Program-made: the position numbers and the translations under genes | Shown: piece by piece, positions 20,076 to 29,668 of the stretch | Layout: each line of letters opens with the position of its first letter | How positions within the stretch are numbered: position 1 is the stretch's first letter | Notes under the pieces: model-generated | What the model saw: the letters and a program-made list of their open reading frames with translations, nothing else | What the model was told of the DNA's origin: nothing | Databases searched by the model: none | Source: Acinetobacter silvestris | Lineage (GTDB): Bacteria; Pseudomonadota; Gammaproteobacteria; Pseudomonadales; Moraxellaceae | Assembly: GCF_002135235.1 (NCBI RefSeq) | Contig: NZ_NEGB01000006.1 | Location: 142,614 to 206,613, forward strand | Direction: 5' to 3' | Length of the DNA stretch: 64,000 nt

Positions 20076-20795
20076 ATGAAACAACGTATTTTACTGATTA
20101 CAGGCTGGGGTGGGGGAACGAAACTCCTTCATTCCTTACAACAGGCTTTGCAACAGCAAGGTCATCAAGTGGAGCTGATCAATATCTTTAATGCTTTTGA
20201 TCAAGATGTTTTGCAACATAAGGCTGAATGGGCGCGTCAATTTGATGTGATTATCGGTTGGTCTTTAGGTGGGCAGCTTGCCAGTCTTTTGGTGGATGAA
20301 ATTGAACAACACTATGCTGAGCAAAAGATTTTAATCACCTTGGCATCCAATCCTTGTTTTGTCGCCAATGAAACATGGCAAACGGCTATGCCACAACAGA
20401 CCTTTCAAGTTTTTAAACAATCCTTTGAACAGGATGCGGTTACGACACTGAAAAAATTTGGCTATATGGTTTGTCAGGGTGTGGAAAGTAGCAAAAAAGA
20501 CCTGATCACTTTACAAAGTTTAATTCAGCCACAACAAACGCAGTTGCTTGAACAGGGTTTAGAATTGCTGGAAAATTTAAATATTGTCGACATATTAAAA
20601 AATTATCAGGGCAAGCAGTATCATATTTTTGCAGAGCAGGATGTTTTAGTTGATTGCAAAGTTATACAAAATTTCCAAGAATTCGACGCAAAATTTTTAG
20701 ATGTGGAGCTCATTAAAGGTTCACATGGCTGTCCTGTCTTTAAAGCTGAACTGATAACTGACAAAATCTGCCAATATTTACAGAAAATTAATTAA
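20076..20795 (+). CDS. Putative BioH-like pimeloyl-ACP methyl ester esterase (alpha/beta hydrolase)
   Basis: A 239-residue alpha/beta hydrolase with a full triad: Ser63 in GWSLGG (the same nucleophile elbow as E. coli BioH), Asp189 in AEQDVLVD, and His217 in KGSHGCPVF. GWGG at residues 10-13 is the oxyanion region, like the GWG of BioH. It lies 95 bases upstream of bioA, and a BioC methyltransferase is in the cluster, so a BioH-type demethylase for pimeloyl-ACP methyl ester is expected. The role is inferred from motif and position; overall similarity to BioH is low. ATG 20076 is preferred over an upstream TTG at 20049. Confidence 0.65.
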   Translation: MKQRILLITGWGGGTKLLHSLQQALQQQGHQVELINIFNAFDQDVLQHKAEWARQFDVIIGWSLGGQLASLLVDEIEQHYAEQKILITLASNPCFVANETWQTAMPQQTFQVFKQSFEQDAVTTLKKFGYMVCQGVESSKKDLITLQSLIQPQQTQLLEQGLELLENLNIVDILKNYQGKQYHIFAEQDVLVDCKVIQNFQEFDAKFLDVELIKGSHGCPVFKAELITDKICQYLQKIN

Positions 20796-20890
20796 ACATG
20801 CTGATAAGTGGCAAATATCGCAATTTATTTTTTATCTGTGCAGGTTTAAGATCGACAAAATAGATTTTTGCTGTCGCTGTGGAGTTAAGG

Positions 20891-22183
20891 ATGACTGAAT
20901 TAAATGATCTGCAATTTGATCTTGAACACATCTGGCATCCCTATACCTCCATGACCAAGCCTTTACCTGTCTTTAAGGTAAAGCAAGCTCAGGGTGCAAT
21001 TATTGAATTAGATGATGGTCGTCAATTGATTGATGGAATGTCGTCTTGGTGGTGTGCCATTCACGGTTATAACCATCCAGAATTGAATCAGGCGGTAACC
21101 GATCAATTACAGAAGATGTCGCATATCATGTTTGGTGGTTTCACCCATGAACCTGCCATTGAACTGGGCAAACTTCTGCTACAAATTACCCCACCCAGTT
21201 TAGATAAGATTTTCTATGCCGATTCAGGCTCTGTAGCGGTAGAAGTTGCTTTGAAAATGGCTGTGCAATATTGGGCTTCGCAAGGGAAAAAAGAGAAAAG
21301 CAACTTTGTCACACCACGTTCGGGCTACCACGGGGATACATGGAATGCCATGTCAGTCTGCGACCCTGTAACAGGTATGCATCAAATTTTTGGTTCAAGT
21401 TTGCCGAATCGTATTTTTGTGCCTGCACCTCAAGTTGGTTTTTATGATGAGTGGGATCAGGCCGATATTGCCGAACTGGAACAGACTTTGGCTGAGCACC
21501 ATCAAAGCATTGCAGGGTTGATCCTTGAGCCGATTGTACAAGGTGCAGGAGGCATGCGTTTTTACCATCCTGAATATTTGCGTCAAGCCAAATTACTCTG
21601 TGAAAAATACAATATTTTGCTGATTTTTGATGAAATCGCTACAGGTTTTGGGCGCACAGGTAAAATGTTTGCGTGGGAACATGCCCAAGTTGAACCCGAC
21701 ATTATGTGCATTGGTAAGGGTTTAACGGGCGGTTATATGACGCTTTCTGCCACCTTAACCAGCAAAAAAATCGCGGAAACCATTAGTCAGGGTGAGGCAG
21801 GTGTGTTTATGCATGGCCCCACTTTTATGGCGAATCCTTTGGCATGTGCTGTAGCAGTAAAAAGTACCCAAGTCTTGTTGGCGCAAGACTGGCAAGCCAA
21901 TATTCAGCGCATCAAACAACAATTATCCACGCATTTACAGCCATTGTTACAACTTGAATATGTGCAGGATGTGCGTATTTTGGGGGCAATTGGCGTGGTG
22001 GAACTGACGTTTAATGTCGATATGAAAACCTTACAACAAGAATTTGTGCGTCGTGGCATTTGGATCCGTCCATTCGGAAAATTGGTCTATGTGATGCCGC
22101 CGTACATCATCACGGAAAATGAATTGAGAACTTTATTAGAGCAACTGGTTGAAGTGGTTGAACAGATGGAGCATTCGGCATGA
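20891..22183 (+). CDS. bioA: Adenosylmethionine-8-amino-7-oxononanoate aminotransferase
   Basis: A 430-residue PLP enzyme that makes 7,8-diaminopelargonate, using S-adenosylmethionine as amino donor. It starts with HIWHPYTSM and has the substrate-pocket [17 protein letters not shown], then [19 protein letters not shown], and the PLP lysine (about 276) in [14 protein letters not shown] 20891 has GGAG six bases before it; the GTG at 20879 lies on top of that site and is rejected. It overlaps bioF by four bases (ATGA), the first coupling of the bioAFCD run. Confidence 0.95.
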   Translation: MTELNDLQFDLEHIWHPYTSMTKPLPVFKVKQAQGAIIELDDGRQLIDGMSSWWCAIHGYNHPELNQAVTDQLQKMSHIMFGGFTHEPAIELGKLLLQITPPSLDKIFYADSGSVAVEVALKMAVQYWASQGKKEKSNFVTPRSGYHGDTWNAMSVCDPVTGMHQIFGSSLPNRIFVPAPQVGFYDEWDQADIAELEQTLAEHHQSIAGLILEPIVQGAGGMRFYHPEYLRQAKLLCEKYNILLIFDEIATGFGRTGKMFAWEHAQVEPDIMCIGKGLTGGYMTLSATLTSKKIAETISQGEAGVFMHGPTFMANPLACAVAVKSTQVLLAQDWQANIQRIKQQLSTHLQPLLQLEYVQDVRILGAIGVVELTFNVDMKTLQQEFVRRGIWIRPFGKLVYVMPPYIITENELRTLLEQLVEVVEQMEHSA

Positions 22184-23349
22184 GTCAACTTGAACAACAT
22201 CTGGATCATTATTCAGCGCAACTTGAGCAATTAAAACAACAAGGTAATTTACGTCAATTTACTTCAAATATTCAGCACGGTCGCATGATTCAAATTAATG
22301 GTCAAAGCATGCTGAATCTTAGCTCGAATGATTATTTAGGCTTAGCTTCGGATCTTCATTTACGTGAACAATTTTTCGATCAAACACCGAATGATTTACG
22401 TATTATGAGTTCATCCTCATCTCGTTTATTGACAGGAAACTTTCCTGAATATGAACAACTTGAAGCAAGTTTAAGTCAGGCATTTTATGGACGGTCGGCA
22501 CTGTTATTTAACAGTGGTTATCACATGAATATTGGCATTTTACCTGCACTGAGTGATGCAAAAACCTTAATCCTTGCAGATAAATTGATTCATGCCAGCA
22601 TGATTGATGGCATCCGTTTGTCGTCGGCTAAATATGTGCGTTATCGTCATAATGACTTGAATCATTTGAGCCAACTTTTACAAAAATATCATGCCGATGA
22701 AAGTTTTGATCGAATTATTATTGTCACTGAATCCATCTTTAGTATGGATGGCGATGAAACTGATTTAGCTGAATTGGTGCGGATTAAGCAGCAATTTAGC
22801 AAAGTCATGCTCTATGTCGATGAAGCACATGCGATAGGTGTACGTGGCGAGCAAGGTTTGGGTTGTGCGGAACAATATGGCGTGATCGATGAGATTGATT
22901 TTTTGGTTGGCACTTTTGGTAAAGCTTTAGCTTCCGTCGGTGGCTATTTGATTTGTCATGCCATTATTCGTGATTATTTGATTAATAGTATGCGACCCCT
23001 TATTTTTAGTACGGCGCAACCGCCGATCTGTATGGCGTGGACAAATTTTATTTTCCAAAAAGTTTTAGCATTGAATCAGCAACGTCAGCATTTACAACAG
23101 ATCAGTCAGTATTTACAACAAGCAGTGCAAGGCAAAGGCTTTGCATGTCCATCGACTTCGCATATTGTGCCTGTCATTATTGGTGAGTCACAAAAAACAG
23201 TGAACAAAGCCAAAGCCTTACAACAGCAAGGTTTTTATGTTATGCCTGTACGTCCACCGACGGTGCCGCAGCATGGTTCACGTTTGCGAATTTGCTTAAC
23301 TTCGCAACTGAATCAGGCCGATTTGGATCAGTTGGTTGCGTTGTTGTGA
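22180..23349 (+). CDS. bioF: 8-amino-7-oxononanoate synthase
   Basis: A 389-residue PLP enzyme condensing pimeloyl-ACP with alanine. The landmarks are [21 protein letters not shown], the nucleotide-like [24 protein letters not shown], and the PLP lysine in [13 protein letters not shown]. The C-terminus ends with [19 protein letters not shown], typical of the family. It is translationally coupled to bioA. The length is typical. Confidence 0.95.
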   Translation: MSQLEQHLDHYSAQLEQLKQQGNLRQFTSNIQHGRMIQINGQSMLNLSSNDYLGLASDLHLREQFFDQTPNDLRIMSSSSSRLLTGNFPEYEQLEASLSQAFYGRSALLFNSGYHMNIGILPALSDAKTLILADKLIHASMIDGIRLSSAKYVRYRHNDLNHLSQLLQKYHADESFDRIIIVTESIFSMDGDETDLAELVRIKQQFSKVMLYVDEAHAIGVRGEQGLGCAEQYGVIDEIDFLVGTFGKALASVGGYLICHAIIRDYLINSMRPLIFSTAQPPICMAWTNFIFQKVLALNQQRQHLQQISQYLQQAVQGKGFACPSTSHIVPVIIGESQKTVNKAKALQQQGFYVMPVRPPTVPQHGSRLRICLTSQLNQADLDQLVALL

Positions 23350-23373
23350 GTACTTTGCTGTGAGTGATGTATT

Positions 23374-24153
23374 GTGAAAAACCTCAATATTGATAAAGCC
23401 CAAGTGGCTCAGCGTTTTGAAAAGGCGGGACAAAGCTATACGCAGCATGCCGTAGTGCAAAAGCAGATTTGTCAGCATCTTATTCAGTTGATGCAGCACT
23501 ACTTGCCAAAAACAAAGGTTGATCGTATTTTTGAAATAGGTTGTGGTTCGGGTAATCTAAGTCATTTATTGATGCAAGATTTTCAGTTTAATCAATTGAT
23601 CTTGAATGACTTATATCCTGAGGTTCAACAGCATTTTTCTGAATCGAAGCAACTGCAATGGCTAATTGGTGATATTGAACAGCTGCAATTTCCGCAAGAT
23701 TTAGAGGTGATTGTTTCCAGTTCTGCGTTGCAGTGGATATTTGATTTGGATGCGATTTTCAAGCAATGTTCAGATGCTTTAATCGATGAAGGTTATTTAT
23801 GTTTTTCGACCTTTGGACAGCAAAACCTTAAAGAGATTAAAGCGTTAACGGGACAAGGTTTGGACTATCTTGATCTTGCAACGATTCAGGAAAAACTGAT
23901 TGCTCAGGGCTTTGATATTATTCATTTATCTGAAAATATTGAAACTTTAGATTTTGAACATCCCAAACAAGTGTTACAGCATTTAAAAGCCACAGGTGTG
24001 ACGGCAACAGCAGCAAAGCATCGTTGGACAAAGCAATCTTTACAGCAGTTTTATCTAGATTATCAACAATTTTTAGAGCCTGATTCATCAATTCAGAAAG
24101 GCTATCCATTGAGTTATCACCCGATTTATTGTATCGCACGGAGAAAGCCATGA
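23374..24153 (+). CDS. bioC: Malonyl-ACP O-methyltransferase BioC
   Basis: A 259-residue S-adenosylmethionine methyltransferase. It methylates malonyl-ACP so that it can enter fatty-acid synthesis as a disguised primer for pimelate. It has the N-terminal [19 protein letters not shown], typical of BioC, the SAM loop [14 protein letters not shown], and [15 protein letters not shown] 23374 is the earliest possible start, because TGA lies in frame just upstream. The stop overlaps the bioD ATG by four bases. Confidence 0.92.
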   Translation: MKNLNIDKAQVAQRFEKAGQSYTQHAVVQKQICQHLIQLMQHYLPKTKVDRIFEIGCGSGNLSHLLMQDFQFNQLILNDLYPEVQQHFSESKQLQWLIGDIEQLQFPQDLEVIVSSSALQWIFDLDAIFKQCSDALIDEGYLCFSTFGQQNLKEIKALTGQGLDYLDLATIQEKLIAQGFDIIHLSENIETLDFEHPKQVLQHLKATGVTATAAKHRWTKQSLQQFYLDYQQFLEPDSSIQKGYPLSYHPIYCIARRKP

Positions 24154-24794
24154 CCGCCTCAGTTTATTTTATCAGTGGTATTGATACTGGCATTGGTAAA
24201 ACTTTTGCTACAGGTTATTTGGCGAAATTATGGAATCAGCAGGGGAAAGCAGTCATTACCCAAAAGCTGATTCAAACGGGTAATGTTGATATTTCTGAAG
24301 ATATTCAACAGCATCGTGAAATTATGGGCATGGGCTGGTTTCCTGAAGATCAAAGCAAACTGACCATGCCTGAGATTTTTACTTATCCTGCATCGCCGCA
24401 TTTAGCCACTCAGATTGATGGTCGTGAGATTGATTTTCAGAAAATTGCGGACGCAACGCAACAACTGACTGAGAAATATGAGGTGGTGTTGCTTGAAGGT
24501 GCGGGCGGTTTGATGGTGCCTTTAACCACGGAGTTATTAACGATTGATTATATTGCAGAGAAAAAAATTCCTGTGATTTTAGTCAGCTCAGGTCGCTTAG
24601 GCAGTATTAATCATACCTTGTTGAGCCTTGAAGCTTTAAAATCGCGCGGTTTAGAGTTGTATGCTTTGGCGTACAACTTGAATGATGAATCACAGGATGA
24701 AATTATTTCTCAAGATACGTCTGAATATCTTAAAAATTATTTGGCTCAGCATTTTCCTCACGCAGAATGGATTGATATTCCTGTGGTTAAGTAG
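24150..24794 (+). CDS. bioD: Dethiobiotin synthetase
   Basis: A 214-residue ATP-dependent carboxylase that closes the ureido ring of dethiobiotin. The P-loop [16 protein letters not shown] is near the N-terminus, KLIQTG supplies the substrate lysine, and [12 protein letters not shown] is the conserved middle motif. ATG 24150 has GGAG six bases upstream and gives the ATGA overlap with bioC; the 24129 start is rejected. It is the last gene before a bidirectional terminator. bioB is not in the window. Confidence 0.94.
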   Translation: MTASVYFISGIDTGIGKTFATGYLAKLWNQQGKAVITQKLIQTGNVDISEDIQQHREIMGMGWFPEDQSKLTMPEIFTYPASPHLATQIDGREIDFQKIADATQQLTEKYEVVLLEGAGGLMVPLTTELLTIDYIAEKKIPVILVSSGRLGSINHTLLSLEALKSRGLELYALAYNLNDESQDEIISQDTSEYLKNYLAQHFPHAEWIDIPVVK

Positions 24795-24847
24795 AAAAAC
24801 AAGCAGATGAGTTGCAGTGAGCTGGATGGAATTATAATTTTTAGAAT

Positions 24848-24882
24848 AAAAAAAGCCACTAATTAGGTAGTGGCTTTTTTTA
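24848..24882. terminator. Bidirectional terminator between bioD and rluB
   Basis: AAAAAAGCCACTA and TAGTGGCTTTTTT pair perfectly around ATTAGG, with A and T runs on either side. It sits between converging genes. Confidence 0.88.
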
Positions 24883-24899
24883 ATGCAGTACTTTAAAAA

Positions 24900-26024
24900 T
24901 TAAAACTTTTTAAAGCCTTTATTGATACCAAATGGTTTACGTTGTCCAAATTTGTTTTCACCGCGATTTGGATTATCAACAGTGTTGCCATTACGCTCCT
25001 GATTATAGCTGTTACCAGTACGTTCAGGTCGCTCATTGCGATGGGTTTCACTACGTTGTTCTGTACGATCATTACGGTTGTTAAAACGGTTTGCACCACG
25101 ATTGTCGCTACGCGCATTGTCATAGTTAACTTGGCGAGTATCTGAACGTTGTCCTTCTTGGTTGTTTTCAGAACCTTCATCACGACGTTGTTGGCGTAAG
25201 TAACCACCACGACGCGCAGCTAAAGGTTTTTCTTGCATACGTTCAGTACGACGTTTTGCCATACCGTATAAGCCAGTACCTTGACGTGGCTTCAACTCTA
25301 CAGCTTTGGTTAAGTTGTCGATATCATTTTTATCAAGTTCAATCCAGCGGCCAGTACGCAGTTCACGTGGCAGGATTACAGTGCCATAACGAGTACGTAG
25401 TAAACGGCTAACTTTTAAACCTTGTGATTCAAAAATACGACGAACCTCACGGTTACGACCTTCTTTAACCACAACTTGATACCAGCGGTTAATCCCTTCA
25501 CCACCAATTTCAGAAAATGATTCAAACTTCGCTGGGCCATCATCTAAAACTACACCACTGGTCATATTTTGACGTATTTTAGGGGTGACTTCGCCCATCA
25601 CACGTACAGCATATTCACGTTCAATTTCATTGGATGGATGCATTAAGCGGTTGGCTAATTCACCATCATTTGTGAACAATAATAAGCCAGTTGAGTTGAT
25701 GTCAAGACGACCCACCATGACCCAGCGATCACCAGGAATTGAAGGTAATTGTTCGAAAACTGTTGGGCGTGACTCAGGGTCATTACGTGAACAGATTTCA
25801 CCTTCTGGTTTGTAGTAAATGATCACACGACGGCGAATTTCATCTTCAATTTGGAACTGAACTTTACGGCCATCGATACGAAGCTCATCGGTTGGTTCGA
25901 TACGTTCACCCACTTGAGCAACTTGACCGTTGACACTTACACGACCAGCAGCAATGACTTCTTCCATATAACGGCGAGAGCCTAAACCAACTCGTGCGAG
26001 TACCTTTTGCAATTTTTCACTCAT
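24900..26024 (-). CDS. rluB: 23S rRNA pseudouridine synthase RluB with long Arg/Asn-rich tail
   Basis: A 374-residue enzyme of the RsuA/RluB family that isomerises U2605 of 23S rRNA. It has an N-terminal S4 domain (about 2-60, EKLQKVLARVGLGSRR), then the catalytic domain with Asp in GRLDINSTGLLLFTNDG, ending near residue 250. The last 115 or so residues are a disordered, low-complexity tail rich in Arg, Asn, Gln and Glu. This is longer than usual and probably binds RNA non-specifically. Downstream of scpAB on the same strand; a common neighbourhood. Confidence 0.9.
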   Translation of the reverse strand: MSEKLQKVLARVGLGSRRYMEEVIAAGRVSVNGQVAQVGERIEPTDELRIDGRKVQFQIEDEIRRRVIIYYKPEGEICSRNDPESRPTVFEQLPSIPGDRWVMVGRLDINSTGLLLFTNDGELANRLMHPSNEIEREYAVRVMGEVTPKIRQNMTSGVVLDDGPAKFESFSEIGGEGINRWYQVVVKEGRNREVRRIFESQGLKVSRLLRTRYGTVILPRELRTGRWIELDKNDIDNLTKAVELKPRQGTGLYGMAKRRTERMQEKPLAARRGGYLRQQRRDEGSENNQEGQRSDTRQVNYDNARSDNRGANRFNNRNDRTEQRSETHRNERPERTGNSYNQERNGNTVDNPNRGENKFGQRKPFGINKGFKKF

Positions 26025-26065
26025 GACAGCATAACCTTAGAAATAATAATCAACAGTGCACCTAT

Positions 26066-26656
26066 TTATGACTTTGGAGCTTGCGCATCCAATGCCATAA
26101 AAGCTTCCTTGGCATCCTGCAGGGGAGGCAACTGACCTAAAGATGCTAGGCCAAATGCATTTAAAAATTGTGGCGTTGTAATTAACAACGCTGGTCTTCC
26201 AGGGAGTTCACGAAACCCCGATTCTTTAATCCAGTTCCATTCGAATAATGTCCGAAGTATTTGGCTATTATTCGTTACTCCTCGGATTTGCTCAATATCA
26301 GCTCGGGTTACAGGCTGATGATAAGCGATCACTGAAACTGTTTCTAACAGTGATGGAGATAATTTGGTTGGTCGTTCTGGCCAAACTTGTGCAATGATAT
26401 TTCGATATTTTGCACGAACTTGGAAGCGATAACCTTGTGCTGTTTCTACCAATTCAATAGAACGACCATGTTGTAGTACTGCAAGTTGTTGTAAATATTG
26501 GCGTAAATGTTGTTTTGAATATTGCTCTTGAAACGCTTCTTTTAAACGTGCAATAGACACAGGTGCATCACTGGCAAAAATAATGGCTTCTAATTGCATC
26601 AGTACTTCATGATGTAATTCATCTACATGAAAAGCATTATGTTGATCAATCGTCAT
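26066..26656 (-). CDS. scpB: Segregation and condensation protein B
   Basis: A 196-residue ScpB, a dimeric kleisin-binding partner in the SMC complex. Two winged-helix domains are visible: about 16-90 (LEAIIFASDAPVSIARL) and about 100-170, with the conserved LLETVSVIAYHQPVTRADIEQIRGV. Its start overlaps the end of scpA by four bases, and it precedes rluB by 41 bases. It acts with smc, encoded 12 kb away in this window. Confidence 0.94.
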   Translation of the reverse strand: MTIDQHNAFHVDELHHEVLMQLEAIIFASDAPVSIARLKEAFQEQYSKQHLRQYLQQLAVLQHGRSIELVETAQGYRFQVRAKYRNIIAQVWPERPTKLSPSLLETVSVIAYHQPVTRADIEQIRGVTNNSQILRTLFEWNWIKESGFRELPGRPALLITTPQFLNAFGLASLGQLPPLQDAKEAFMALDAQAPKS

Positions 26657-27444
26657 ACAGATGTACCCTGAATTGCAAGTGGTGCTTCTACACCTGTCGT
26701 GATTATATGAATCTTTTGTTGTCGCGTCAGTTCTAATATTGCCATAAATGTTACGACCATGCCCATTCGACCTTGGCTTGGTTTAAGTAACATATCAAAA
26801 TTTAAAATTTTGCCTGAATCAAGCATCTGTTCAATATAGGCAATACGTTCTTCAAGCAAGACAGGTTCTTGTTCAATTTTATGAACGATTGGTTCAGGGC
26901 GGTTAAAAATACAATAGAGCGCATCGCGAAGCATTTCTGCCTCGTAACCTTCATACACTGTCGCAATCTGTCCAATCGTCACATGGGGTGTAAATGTATC
27001 TCGGTCTAAAACCGGCATTTGCCCAAGTCGTTCAGCGGCGTGTTTTATCCGTAAATAGGTTTCTAGACGATCGATTAATGCTTGTTTAGGATCTTTTTCA
27101 ATCGCCATTAGTTTAGGTTTTGGCAATAATAAGCGCGATTTCAAATCGGCAAGTAATGCTGCCATCACCATATAGTCAGCGGTCAGCTCAATATTTAGAG
27201 ATTTCATACTGTTCATATAAGACAAGTATTGTGCTGCAATGGGGGCAATATCGAGCTGTAAAAGATCGAAACCATTTTTTTGAATGAGGTAAATCAGAAA
27301 ATCGAGTGGTCCTTCGAAATGTTCAAGTAGAATTTCGAATGCAGCAGGAGGTATATATAAATCCTCAGGAATGGAATCTTGCCACTCATCTAATACACGA
27401 ATTTGAGGAGTTAGTTCCATCATGTCATGGATTGCTTGTGTCAT
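26653..27444 (-). CDS. scpA: Segregation and condensation protein A (kleisin)
   Basis: A 263-residue kleisin that bridges SMC heads. The N-terminal FEGPLDFLIYLIQKNGFDLL and IELTADYMVMAALLADLKSR are the family hallmarks, and the C-terminal winged helix (about 190-263) ends with VVTFMAILELTRQQKIHI. A 30-residue N-terminal extension before FEILLEHFEGPL is typical of proteobacteria. It is the first gene of scpA-scpB, coupled by a four-base overlap, and rluB follows. Later in-frame ATGs at codons 8 and 9 are possible starts. Confidence 0.93.
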   Translation of the reverse strand: MTQAIHDMMELTPQIRVLDEWQDSIPEDLYIPPAAFEILLEHFEGPLDFLIYLIQKNGFDLLQLDIAPIAAQYLSYMNSMKSLNIELTADYMVMAALLADLKSRLLLPKPKLMAIEKDPKQALIDRLETYLRIKHAAERLGQMPVLDRDTFTPHVTIGQIATVYEGYEAEMLRDALYCIFNRPEPIVHKIEQEPVLLEERIAYIEQMLDSGKILNFDMLLKPSQGRMGMVVTFMAILELTRQQKIHIITTGVEAPLAIQGTSV

Positions 27445-27916
27445 TACCGTTATTTAGCCACGCGAATTTTCAAAAGCATGTTAGGGCGATTCGAGGATCA
27501 CTAATCGAAATCGAGATAGAGGGAAGTGATGAACGAATTGCAAAATAGAAAGTCCGACCATTCTAAAGTAAAAATCCATGTGAATAAATTGCTAAAATGA
27601 TAAAAACGATAAAAAGTTGGAAATAAATATAGAGTATTTATTTTCATGATGGGGAAGAGTTGTTTATTTTGAAGAATATATTTTTATTTTGGGAGCAGGT
27701 TGTAATAATTTGTCCATATTGGTTGTGCTATTTTTATTTTTAAGACATTGAATTATAAAAATAATAATGTTTGTGGGGTTGAGTGAAATATCGGCATCAT
27801 GAGACTGTATTCATGTTTTATTATTTTTTTAATCGAGAGTATTTATTTTACGTTACAGATAAAGCGATCAAAAATACCAGTTTGTAAATAGCTTGATGAT
27901 TTGAAAATGTATTTGA
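27445..27916. other. Gene-free AT-rich stretch upstream of scpA
   Basis: This stretch of 472 bases lies between scpA (minus) and the small minus-strand gene at 27917. I see no convincing gene, RNA or strong repeat. Most of it is A/T runs. A plus-strand open frame reaching to 27548 is mostly antisense to scpA and is rejected. It must contain the scpA promoter. Confidence 0.5.
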
Positions 27917-28180
27917 TTAGCTTTCGTAAAGAGCATATTCAATGATTTGTTGGCAGCAATCTCGGATACAGAGGTGATGTATTCCTAAATCAGTCAATAA
28001 TGCTTTGACGGTTACAACTTCGAGAAAATACTCAAAAATAATATTGTTAACGTTTAGTTTTATCTCAGTATTATTCGTACATAACATGACTGTGGATTCA
28101 AGCGTCCATGGCTGTTCAACATAGATGCTTTGCTCATTGGCAAATTCATGAATGTTGAGCAGTACATGAAATAGGTCCAT
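27917..28180 (-). CDS. Small hypothetical protein downstream of the YciO-type gene
   Basis: An 87-residue unidentified protein, starting MDLFHVLLNIHEF and with a cysteine pair (CIRDCC) near the end. It begins 27 bases after the YciO-type gene on the same strand. GGGAAAG about nine bases before the ATG is an acceptable ribosome site, so it is probably real and co-transcribed. No family was recognised and no membrane segment is evident. Confidence 0.5.
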   Translation of the reverse strand: MDLFHVLLNIHEFANEQSIYVEQPWTLESTVMLCTNNTEIKLNVNNIIFEYFLEVVTVKALLTDLGIHHLCIRDCCQQIIEYALYES

Positions 28181-28207
28181 TTTGCGCTTTCCCGAGATAA
28201 GCAGGAT

Positions 28208-28825
28208 TTATTCAAAAGCACTAACATCACCGACACCACGACGGATAATTTCAGGATTTACGCCAGAAAGATCAACAATACTGGTGGTGCTTAATGTGCC
28301 TAAGCCACTATCGATAAAAACATCAATCCGTTTTTCTAACTGTTGTTCAATATCATAAGGGTCGTCAAGTGGTTCATTTTGATTAGGTAAAATCAGTGTG
28401 CTGGTGAGTAAGGGTTCGCCCAATTCTTTAAGTAACATTTGACAGACAGTATTACTTGGAACACGTAAGCCAATGGTTTTCTTTTTAGGGTGCATTAAGC
28501 GACGAGGCACTTCGCTGGTTGCGGGTAAAATAAAAGTGGTAATAGCCGGGGTGTTGGCTTTGAGTAGACGATACATCGCATTGTCTACTTTGGCATAGGT
28601 GGCAATATCGGATAAATCGGCACAGATAATGGCATATTGGTGTTTAGGACCTAGACCACGAATTTGTGCAATACGCTCCATGGCATTCTTATTGCCAATT
28701 TGGCAACCAATGGCATAGGCTGCATCTGTCGGATAAACCACGACATCGCCCGCACGAATACGTTCTACAGCTTGACTAATTAAACGAGGTTGAGGATTGT
28801 CAGGATGTACTCTTAAATGCAGCAT
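28208..28825 (-). CDS. YciO/TsaC/Sua5-family protein (threonylcarbamoyl-AMP synthase-like)
   Basis: A 205-residue YrdC-fold protein. The RNA/nucleotide-binding core is clear: VVVYPTDAAYAIGCQIGN, then IAQIRGLGPKHQYAIICAD, and KKKTIGLRVPSN. True TsaC/Sua5 makes threonylcarbamoyl-AMP for the t6A modification of tRNA. The YciO branch, which this resembles (205 residues, HLRVHPDNPQPRLI opening), has the same fold, but its role is less certain. A dedicated TsaC would be expected elsewhere in the genome. Confidence 0.8.
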   Translation of the reverse strand: MLHLRVHPDNPQPRLISQAVERIRAGDVVVYPTDAAYAIGCQIGNKNAMERIAQIRGLGPKHQYAIICADLSDIATYAKVDNAMYRLLKANTPAITTFILPATSEVPRRLMHPKKKTIGLRVPSNTVCQMLLKELGEPLLTSTLILPNQNEPLDDPYDIEQQLEKRIDVFIDSGLGTLSTTSIVDLSGVNPEIIRRGVGDVSAFE

Positions 28826-28908
28826 ATTATTATCTCCTGATTCATAGTGAATTCATTATCTCTTGAATCTAGAAAGTGTTTCAATGCATCACTGTTGCTT
28901 TATGTTAT

Positions 28909-29571
28909 TTAGTCTAACATTTCTCTTTGAAACTCATCACTTTGTAATGTTCTGCCACTTCGAGTGCAGATACACAGGTATTCAATGAAACGTTTTGCAT
29001 CACGTGGCAACTTGGTTTCACCACTAAAAAATTGTTGAACTTGGGCATAAACATGATCTTTAAATATTGAGCTATCTCCAGCATCACCAGTGAGATTGTC
29101 CAAAGAAACGCGAAATTTACGGCCTAACGCTATGGAAAATAACCATTCAATCGCTTGAGGTTTGATCTCCACTTGCTCAAATAAACTTTGTTGTTCGGCC
29201 GTACGACCATCGGGTGCATACCAATAACCTAAGTCTGGAAGAGTACGACGCGATTCACCCGCAATGCTCCAATGACTAATTTCATGTAATGCACTATTTA
29301 AAAAGCCATGCGCAAATTGGATGCGTGCAGGGGCGGTTTTTGTCGCTGGAAAATACTCAGGTTCAAAATCTCCGCGTACAAGCGTCACATTTAAGTGGGA
29401 AAACCACAGATTAAAGTGTAAGATAAGCCAATCTACTTGTTGAACTTCTGTTTGTAAATTCGCCCAAGGTGAAAGTTGCATTGGGTCTAAATTCACAGCG
29501 GAATGTGAAGTTGAATAAGTGTTTAATTGTAATGAAGTTGTGACTTCAGGTTGCGGCTGCAACTGATGCAT
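28909..29571 (-). CDS. epmC: Elongation factor P hydroxylase EpmC
   Basis: A 220-residue protein (from ATG 29571) whose middle and C-terminal part clearly matches EpmC/YfcM: TLVRGDFEPEYFPA, FAHGFLNSALHEISHWSIAG with the metal-binding HExxH-like histidines, FGRK/YWYAPDGR, and VEIKPQAIEWLFSIALG. EpmC hydroxylates the beta-lysylated lysine of EF-P. The 40 or so N-terminal residues are extra compared with E. coli. The start is uncertain: the frame also opens with TTG 29610, and neither start has a good ribosome site. Confidence 0.8.
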   Translation of the reverse strand: MHQLQPQPEVTTSLQLNTYSTSHSAVNLDPMQLSPWANLQTEVQQVDWLILHFNLWFSHLNVTLVRGDFEPEYFPATKTAPARIQFAHGFLNSALHEISHWSIAGESRRTLPDLGYWYAPDGRTAEQQSLFEQVEIKPQAIEWLFSIALGRKFRVSLDNLTGDAGDSSIFKDHVYAQVQQFFSGETKLPRDAKRFIEYLCICTRSGRTLQSDEFQREMLD

Positions 29572-29626
29572 GACTTGAATTACCCAAATGATCTGTCTAA
29601 ATAAGTACAAAATTGTATCTTAATCT

Positions 29627-29655
29627 TTGACAGAGTATCCATGAATTTGTAGAAT
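29627..29655 (+). promoter_or_regulatory. Strong sigma-70-like promoter of yceD-rpmF
   Basis: TTGACA at 29627-29632 is a consensus -35. TAGAAT at 29650-29655 matches the -10 in five of six positions, with an exact 17-base spacer. Transcription should begin near 29662, only about seven bases before the yceD ATG at 29669. Confidence 0.7.
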
Positions 29656-29668
29656 TGCCGCCTAAATT

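Noticed and set aside
27306..27548. Plus-strand frame of 80 codons
   Set aside because: Mostly antisense to scpA, with no ribosome site and no recognisable domain.
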